Assembly: GCF_949987515.2 (NCBI RefSeq)
Contig: NC_082684.1
Span: 19,397,701 to 19,461,700 of the forward strand
Reading direction: 5' to 3'
Origin: Delphinus delphis
Lineage: Eukaryota; Chordata; Mammalia; Artiodactyla; Delphinidae
DNA length: 64,000 bases
Shown: in pieces, positions 56,809-64,000 of the stretch
How positions within the stretch are numbered: the stretch's first letter is position 1
Layout of the letters: every line of letters begins with the position of its first letter
The notes under the pieces: model-generated
Told to the model about the DNA's origin: nothing
What the model saw: only the letters and a program-made list of their open reading frames with translations
Database searches by the model: none
Translations under genes and position numbers: made by a program

Positions 56809-59800
56809 CTATATATGTGTTAGCATACGGTATTTGTTTTTCTCTTTCTGACTTACTTCACTCTGTATGACAGTCTCTAGGTCCATCCACCTCACTAAAA
56901 ATAACTCAATTTTATTTCTTTTTGTGGCTGAGTAATATTCCATTGTATATATATGCCACATCTTCTTTATCCATTCATCTATTGATGGACACTTAGGTTG
57001 CTTCATGTCCTGGCTATTGTAAATAGAACTAAAATGAACATTGTGGTACATGACTCTTTTTGAATTATGGTTTTCTCAGTGTATATGCCTAGTAGTGTGA
57101 TTGCTGGGTCATATGGTGGTGCTAGTTTTAGTTTATTAAGGAACCTCCATACTGTTCTCCACAGTGGCTGTATCAATTTACATTCCCACCAACAGTGCAA
57201 GAGGGTTCCCTTTTCTTCACACCCTCTCCAGCATTTATTGTTTGTAGATTTTTTGATGATGGTCATTCTTACTGGTGTGAGGTGATACCTCATTGTAGTT
57301 TTGATTTGCGTTTCTCTAATGATTAGTGATGTTGAGCATCCTTTCATCTGTTTGTTGGCAATCTGTGTATCTTCTATAGAGAAATGTCTATTTAGGTCTT
57401 CTGCACATTTTTGGATTGGGTTGTTTGTTTTTTGATATTGAACTGCATGAGCTGCTTGTAAATTTTGGAGGTTAATCCTTTGTCAGTTGCTTCATTTGTA
57501 AATATTTTCTCCCATTCTGAGGGTTGTCTTCTTGTCATGTTTATGGTTTCCTTTGCTGTGCAAAAGATTTTAAGTTTCATTTGGTCCCATTTGTTTATTT
57601 TTTGTTGTTTTCTTTCCATTTCTCTAGGAGGTGGGTCAAAAAAGGCCTTGCTGTAATTTATGTCATAGAGTGTTCTGCTTATGTTTTCCTCTAAGAGTTT
57701 TATAGGGTCTGGCCTTACATGTAGGTCTTTAATCCATTTTCAGTTTATTTTTGTGTATGGTGTTAGGGGGTGTTCGAATTTCATTCTTTTACATGTAACT
57801 GTCCAGTTTTCCCAGCATCATTTATTGAAGAGGCTGTCTTTTCTCCATTGTATATTCTTGCCTCCGTTATCAAAAATAAGGTGAACATATGTGTGTGGGC
57901 TTATCTCTGTGCTTTCTATCCTGTTCCATTGATCTATATTTTTGGTTTTGTGCCAGTACCATACTGTCTTGATTACTGTAACTTTGTAGTAGAGTCTAAA
58001 GTCTGGGAGCCTGATTCCTCCAGCTCCATTTTTCATTCTCAAGATTGTTTTGGCTATTTGGGGTCTTTTGTGTTTCCATAAAAATTGTGAATTTTTTTGT
58101 TCTAGTTCTGTGAAAAATGCCATTGGTAGTCTGATAGAGATTGCAGTGAATCTGTAGATTGCTTAGGGTAGTATAGTCATTTTCACAATGCTGATTCTTC
58201 CAATACAAGAACATGGTATATCTCTCCATCTTCTGGTATCATCTTTGATTTCTTTCATCAGTGTCTTATAGTTTTCTGCATACAGGTCTTTTGTCTCTTT
58301 AGGTAGGTTTATTCCTAGGTATTTTATTCTTTTAGTTGCAATGGTAAATGGGAGTGTTTTCTTAATTTCTCTTTCAGATTTTTCATCATTAGTGTATAGG
58401 AATGCAAGAGATTTCTGTGCATTAATTTTGTACCCTGATACTTTACCAAATTCATTGATTAGTTCTACTAGTTTTCTGGTAGCATCTTTAGGATTCTGTA
58501 TGTATAGTATCATGTCATCTGCAAACAGTGACAGCTTTACTTCTTCTTTTCCGATTTGAACTCCTTCTATTTCTTTTTCTTCTCTGATTTCTATGGCTAA
58601 AACTTCCATAACTATGTTGAATAATAGTGGTGAGAGTGGACAAACTTATCTTGTTCCTGATCTTAGTGGAAATGGTTTCAGTTTTACATTGAGAACGATG
58701 TACCTATTGGTTTGTCATATATGGCCTTTATTATGTTGAGGTAAGTTCCCTCTATTCCAATCTCTGGAGGGTTTTTCTCATAAATGGGTGTTGGATTTTG
58801 TCAAAAGCTTTTTCTGCATCTATTGAGATGATCATATGGTTTTGCAGCTTCAATTTGTTAATATGTCTATCATATTGATTGGTTTGCATGTATTGAAGAA
58901 CCCTTGCATTCCTTGGATAAACCCCAATGGTTCATGGTGTATGACCCTTTTAATGTGCTGTTGGATTCTGTTTGCTAGTGTTTCGTTGAGGATTCTTGCA
59001 TCTATGTTCCTCAGTGATATTGGCCTGCAGTTTTCTTTCTTTGTGACACCCTTTTCTGATTTTGGTATCAGGGTGATGGTGGCCTCAGAATGAGTTTGTG
59101 AGTGTTCCTTGCTCTGCTATATCTTGGAAGAATTTTAGAAGGATAGGTGTTACTCTTCTCTAAATGTTTGATAGAATTTGCCTGTGACACCATCAGGTCC
59201 TGGGTTTTTGTTTGTTGGAAGATTTTTAATCACAGTCTCAGTTTCAGTGCTTGTGATTGGTCTGTTTATTTTTTTTTCTATTTCTTCCTGGTTCAGTCTA
59301 AGAAGATTGTGCTTTTCTAAGTATTTGTCCATTTCTTCCAGGTTGTCCATTTTATTGGCATATAGTTTCTTGTAGTAATCTTTCATGATCCTTTGTATTT
59401 CTGCAGTGTCAGTTGTTACTTCTCCTTTTTCATTTCTTCTATTGATATGAGTCTTCTCCCTTTTTTTCTTGATGAGTCTGGCTAATGGTTTATCAATTTT
59501 GTTTATCTTCTCAAAGAATCAGTTAGTTTTATTGATCTCTGCTATAGTTTCCTTCATTTCTTTTTCATTTATTTCTGCTCTGAACTTTATGATTTCTTTC
59601 CTTCTGCTAACTTTGGGGATTTTTTGTTCTTCTTTCTCTAATTCCTTAGGTATAAGGTTAGGTTTTTTATTTGAGATATTTCTTGTTTTGTTGAGATAAG
59701 ATTGTATTGAAACTTCCCTCTTAGAACTGCTTTTGCTGCATCCCATACGTTTTGGGTCATTGTATTTTCATTGTCATTTTTTTCTCGGTATTTTTTGATT

Positions 59801-60380
59801 TCCTCTTTGCTTTCTTCAGTGATCTCTTGATTATTAACTAGTGTATTGTTTAGCCTCCATGTGTTTGTAGTTTTTACAGTTTTTTTCCTGTAATTGATAT
59901 CTAGTCCCTTAGTGTTGTGGTCGGAAAAGATACTTGGTACAATTTCAATTTTCTTAAATTTACCAGGACTTGATTTGTGACCCAAGAAATGATCTATCCT
60001 AGAGAATGTTTCATGAGGACTTGAGAAGAAAGTGTATTCTGTTGTTTTATGGTGGAATGTCCTATAAATATAAATTAAGTCCACCTTGTTTAATGTATCA
60101 TTTAAAGCTTGTGTTTCCTTATTTATTTTTATTTTGGATGATCTGTCCATTGGTGAAAGTGGGGTGTTAAAGTCCCCTACTATGAACGTGTTACTGTCGA
60201 TTTCCCCTTTTATGGCTGTTAGTATTTGCCTTATGTATTGAGGTGCTCCTCTGTTGGGTGCATAAACATTTACAATTGTTATATGATCTTCTTGGATTGA
60301 TCCCTTGATCATTATGTAGTGTCCTTCTTTGTCTCTTGTAATAGTCTTTGTTTTAAAGTCTATTTTGTCTGATATGAGAG
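56809..60380 (-). pseudogene. L1 ORF2 pseudogene (endonuclease-reverse transcriptase), N-terminus deleted
   Basis: ORF2 normally nicks the target DNA and copies L1 RNA there. From the right, the frame at 59638-60312 covers the second half of the apurinic-like endonuclease, with VGDFNTPLS and the catalytic SDH seen as IFSDHNT. A frameshift near 59700 follows. The linker lies at 59150-59746 ([29 protein letters not shown]). RT blocks near 58650-58830 are broken, but the catalytic block is kept as [13 protein letters not shown] in 58163-58609. An in-frame TAA interrupts after KMTILP near 58163. The Cys-rich C-terminus (CWRGC, HCWWEC) reads at 57003-57347 and the end at 56809-57051. The first roughly 80 residues are deleted. 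Several stops and at least three frame changes make it inactive. Confidence 0.93.
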
Positions 60381-60382
60381 TT

Positions 60383-61073
60383 TCTGCTGAAAGATCAGCT
60401 CTTAACCTTATGCGGATTCCCTTATGTGTTACTTGTTGTTTTTTTCTTGATGTTTTTAATATTTGTTCTTTGTATTTAATTTTGATAGTTTGATTAATAT
60501 ATGTCTTGGTGTGTTTCTCCTTGGATTTTTCCTGTATAGAACTCTCTGTGCTTCCTGGACTTGATTAACTATTTCCTTTTCCTCATTATGGAAGTTTTCA
60601 ACTATAATCTCTTCAAATATTTTCTCAGTCCCTTACTTTTCCTCTTCTTCTTCTGGGACCCCTATAATTTGAATGTTGGTGTGTTTAATATTGTACCAGA
60701 GGTCTCTGAGACTGTCCTCACTTCTTTTCATTCTTTTTTCTTTATTCTACTCTGTGGTAGTTTTTTCCACTATTTTATCTTCCAGGTCACTTATCCGTTC
60801 TTCTGCCTCAGTTATTCTGCTACTGATTCCTTCTAGAGAATTTTAAATTCTATTTATTGTGCTGTTCATCACTGTTTGTTTTCTCTTTAGTTCTTCTAGT
60901 TCTTTGTTAAAAGTTTCTTGTATTTTCTCCTTTCTATTTCCAAGATATTGGATCATCTTTACTATCATTACTCTGAATTTTTTTTAGGTAGACTGCCTAT
61001 TTCCTCTTCATTTGTTTGGTCTGGTGTGTTTTTATCTTGCTCCTTCATCTGCTGTGTGTTGCTGTCTTCTCAT
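60383..61073 (-). pseudogene. L1 ORF1 pseudogene (RNA-binding protein), C-terminus deleted
   Basis: ORF1 encodes the coiled-coil, RNA-binding chaperone of the L1 particle. The likely start is the ATG complementary to 61071-61073 (MRRQQHTADEGA). Next comes a stretch coding for a charged helical region (EELKRKQTV, RITEAEERISDLEDKI), then the RNA-recognition segment and the end QVTHKGIRIRLRADLSAETL. There it is cut and runs straight into ORF2 sequence. Stops occur in the coiled-coil part (for example a TAA within the NRI-NSLEG region). The last roughly 75 residues are missing. Confidence 0.85.
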
Positions 61074-63054
61074 TTTGCTTAATATACTGTGTTTGGGTTC
61101 TCCTTTTCACAGGCTGCAGGTTCGTTGAACTGCTTTTCTCAAGAAGTTCCTGTTGTTTTTGGTGTCTGCCCCCAGTGGCTAAAGTTAGTTCAGTGGGTTG
61201 TGTAAGCTTCCTGGTGGAGGGGATTGGTTCCTGTGTTCTGGTGGATGAGCCTGGATCTTGTCTTTCTGGTGGGCAGTGCTGTGTCTGGTGATGTGTTTTG
61301 GGGTGTCTGTGACCTTATTATGATTTTAGGCAGCTTCTTTCCTAATGAGTGGGCTTGTGTTCCTGTCTTGCTAGCTGTTTGGCATAGGGTGTTCAGCACT
61401 GTAGCTTGCTGGTCATTAAGTGGAGCTGGGTCTTAGCATTGAGATGGAGATCTCTGGGAGAGCCTTCACTCTTTGATAATACATGGAGCCGGGAGGCCTC
61501 TGTTAGGCCAATGTCCTGAACGTGGCTCTCCCACCTCAGAGGCAAAGGTCTGACACCCGAATGGAGCACCAAGACCCTGTCAGCTACATGGCTCAGAAGA
61601 AAATGGAAAAAAAAGAAAGAAAGAAAGAAAGAACAAATAAAATAAGATAAATTATTAAAAATAAAAAATTTAAAAGTTATTTTTTAAAAAATTAAAAAAG
61701 ACAGAAGAGAGCAACCAAACCAAAAAACAAATCCGCCAATGATAACAAGCACTAAAAACTATACTAAAACAAAAAACAAATAAACATAAAAAAACAGACA
61801 GACAGAACCCTAGGACAAATGGTAATTGCAAAGCTATACAGACAAAAATCACACAAAGTCCACCATCTCAATTTGGGGATGATTCATTGCCTGTTCAGGT
61901 TTTCCAGAGATGCAGGGTACATCTTGTTGATTATGGAGATTTAATCTGCTCTTCCTGAGGCTGCTGGGAAAAATTTTTCTTTCTCTTCTTTGTTCACAAC
62001 AGCTCCTGGGGTTCAGGTTTGGATTTGGCCTTGCCTCTACATGTTGGTCACCTGAGGGTGTCTGTTCTTCACTCATACAGGACAGGGTTAAAGTAGCAGC
62101 TGATTAGGCGGCTCAGGCTCACTCAGACCGGGAGGAGGGAGGGGTACAGAATGCGGCATGAGCCTGTGGTGGCAGAGGCCAGCGTGATGTTGTGACAGCC
62201 AGAGGCATGCCTTGTGTTCTCTTGGGGAAATTGTCCTTGGATCACGAGACCCTGGCAGTGGCAGGTTGCACAGGCTCCTGGGAAGGGAGGTGTGGATAGT
62301 GACATGTGTTTGCACACAGGTTTCTTGATGGCTTCAGCATCAGCCTTATAATCTCATGTTCGTCTCTGCTGTCCGTGCTGATAGCTGCATCTTGCGCCCA
62401 TCTCTGAAGCTCATTTAGACGATGCTCTTGATCCCCTCTCCTCGTTCACCCTGAAACAATGGTCTCTTGCCTCCTAGGCAGTTTCATACTTTTTCCCAGA
62501 CTCCCTCCCAGCTAGCTGTGGTGCACTAACCCCCTTCAGGCTGTGTTCATGCAGCTAACCCCAGTCCTCTCCCTGGGATCTGACCACCGAAGCCGGAGCC
62601 TCAGCTCCCAGCCCCCGCATCCCGGCAGGTTAGCAGACAAGCTTCTCAGGCTGGTGAGTGCTGGTCAGCACTAATCCTCTGTGCAGGAATCTCTCCACTT
62701 TGCTCTCTGCGCCCCTGTTGCTGTGCTCTACTCTGTGGCTCCGAAGCTTCCCCCTCACCATCCCCCGTCTCCACCAGTGAAGGGGCTTCCTAGTGTGTGG
62801 AAATATTTCCTCCTTCACAGCTCCCTCCCAGAGGTGCAGCTCCCATCCCTATTCTTTTGTCTCTGTTTTTATTTTTTTCTTTTGCCCTATCCAGGTACAT
62901 GGGGAGTTTCTTGTCTTTTGGGAAGTCTGAGGTCTTCTGCCAGCGTTCAGTAGGTGTTCTGTAGGAGTTGTTCCACATGTAGATGTATTTCTGATGTATT
63001 TGTGGGGAGCAAGGTGATCTCCACATCTTACTGCTCCGTCATCTTGAAGGTCTC
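61074..63054 (-). promoter_or_regulatory. L1 5' UTR with internal promoter region
   Basis: About 2 kb between the ORF1 start and the 5' end. It is more GC-rich than the surroundings (notably 62100-62850), as expected of an L1 internal promoter. It contains an A/T-rich block at 61595-61850 with a GAAA run (61614-61635). The 5' end carries AAGATGACGG (complement of 63034-63048), one base away from the YY1-type AAGATGGCGG that sets the L1 start site in other mammals. Promoter activity is inferred. The open frames here are not genes. Confidence 0.75.
61614..61635. repeat. (GAAA)n simple repeat
   Basis: About five gaaa units inside the L1 5' UTR. Confidence 0.85.
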
Positions 63055-63066
63055 TTATATATACAT

Positions 63067-64000
63067 TTTAAAGCTGTAGTAAGAATTATGCACAGAGGAA
63101 GACTAGGGAAGACTAGGCACAAAAAATTAGAACCAGTCTCTAGTGTTTTAACTAATCTCTTTAGGGTTATTTCCCCACTTGAAAGCCCATCTGAATCGAA
63201 CATTCAGTTGATGTTGACTGTTGAGGATCATAGCATTCTCTTTTGAACTGTTTACATGAAAGGTACTTTAAATTTTTATTTATGTTTTACTGGGCAGTAA
63301 TGTGATGTTTCTTAAGTTTTAGCTTCAGAACTCAGATTTTTCAAAGTTAAAAAATATTAGAAATACATTTATTTGTTCCCAGCTTTGTTATACTTATCTC
63401 CTTTTATTTTTTTTAGTTTACTCACACTTTTTTAAAAAAATTTATTCATTCATCACACATTTTTTGAATTCCTACTGTGACATTGTAAGTTTCTTATTCT
63501 TGGTGAATTAGTGGTTCATGGGACAAACTAAACATGATTTTGCATTTGATTCTTCAATTTATGTAAGAAGTATAATAAAAGCATGAACAAGAAGATAATG
63601 ACTTATCTTGGTGAGATTTTTCAGTTCCTTGATATCTAATTGTCATGAATTGTGGTATTTGAATTCATTAGAAATACTGAGGTGTATCTCACAAATCTCT
63701 TCACCTATTATCAATTTAGCTTTTATATAGCACCAGATTTTCTCTTAGCCTCTCTATGAAGCTCATCTTTATTAAAAAGAAGTTAGAAGCAGAATAGTTT
63801 TCAAAAATTTTAAGCTTTCCCTGTCATCTCTTAACTGTAGCCCAAAGACTAGACCCATGAATGTCTTCTTTGAGTTATAACATAGTCTATAAAGATCTAC
63901 TTAATCCTTGGCATGGTTAAAATCTTTTCAAGTTTTTGTTTATAATTTTATTAAGAACTATATTATACTTAAAAATGTGTATATAATTTTATACATGCTA
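63067..64000. other. AT-rich intergenic sequence
   Basis: No gene. Near 63440-63580 there is a faint likeness to an old 'ttcattcatcacacattttt' type dispersed repeat. Confidence 0.45.

Larger units (their letters stand above)
56422..63066 (-). mobile_element. Near full-length antisense L1 with 5' UTR and TSD
   Basis: Reading right to left, the element starts with 'gagaccttcaagatgacgga', a typical L1 5' end with a YY1-like AAGATGACGG word. It has about 2.0 kb of 5' UTR, decayed ORF1, ORF2 and a 3' UTR, and ends 'ctccaataaagatattt' plus a short A-tail. It is flanked by ttatatatacac (56422-56433) and ttatatatacat (63055-63066), a target-site duplication with one mismatch. Total length is about 6.6 kb. 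An internal deletion near 60380 removes the end of ORF1, the spacer and the start of ORF2. It is a dead copy of a family that stayed active in this lineage. Confidence 0.93.

Noticed and set aside
59638..60312. 224-codon frame as an active endonuclease gene
   Set aside because: It is the internal part of L1 ORF2 with its N-terminus deleted and a frameshift at its end, so it is a fragment of a dead retrotransposon.
61016..61436. Cys- and Val-rich frames in the L1 5' UTR as secreted peptides
   Set aside because: They lie in untranslated L1 sequence and read on the strand opposite to the element, with no conserved motif known to me.

Overview
This window looks like non-coding, repeat-rich nuclear DNA from a cetacean (dolphin or whale). 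The best evidence is about nine copies of a short tRNA-derived SINE of the CHR type in the form typical of toothed and baleen whales (head gggcttccctggtgg, body with GAGAGTCCGCCTGCCGATGC, tail GAGGCCCGCGTACCGC plus poly-A). Older and longer CHR copies sit beside them. I saw no BovB LINE, which would be expected in a ruminant. Base composition is AT-rich with CpG depletion, as in a mammalian gene desert. I found no host protein-coding gene; most open frames are shadows of LINE-1, SINE, microsatellite or Tigger sequence.

Layout: 1-13 kb holds an old interspersed repeat, five SINEs, L2-like and MaLR-like remnants nested in one another, and a small inverted L1 (9.7-10.0 kb). At 13.45-14.88 kb a 5'-truncated L1 lies inside an older CHR SINE, and the target-site duplication is still readable. 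From 15 to 22 kb there are SINEs, L1 and L2 fragments, a 50-bp tandem duplication and a MaLR-like LTR. A nearly complete but dead Tigger1 (pogo-group) DNA transposon spans 22.3-24.6 kb. From 25 to 31 kb there is a perfect 15-bp-arm hairpin, a SINE, an old sense L1, two TG microsatellites that share the same flanking 18-mer, and a second inverted L1 (29.8-31.2 kb). From 33 to 43 kb there are SINEs, an exon-like segment, an LTR remnant, an identical 77-bp tandem duplication, MER5A, MaLR and L2 remnants, and an old antisense L1M carrying a SINE and a 78-bp duplication. From 43 to 56 kb the sequence is mostly unique AT-rich DNA with MIR traces, microsatellites and one long SINE.

The largest element is an antisense L1 at 56.4-63.05 kb. 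It keeps its 5' UTR and A-tail and is flanked by a 12-bp target-site duplication. An internal deletion fuses the C-terminal part of ORF1 directly to the endonuclease region of ORF2. ORF2 also carries stops and frameshifts, so the copy cannot be autonomous.

No operon-like, CRISPR-like or other clearly new biological system is present. The observations most worth a second look are the chimeric ORF1-ORF2 deletion in the L1, the nested insertions with intact target-site duplications, the two inverted L1 copies, the recent 77-bp duplication, the paired TG-repeat flanks, the perfect hairpin, the exon-like segment at 33.65-33.84 kb and a dense bZIP/ETS motif cluster near 16.45 kb. Family names come from recalled consensus features and have not been checked by a search.
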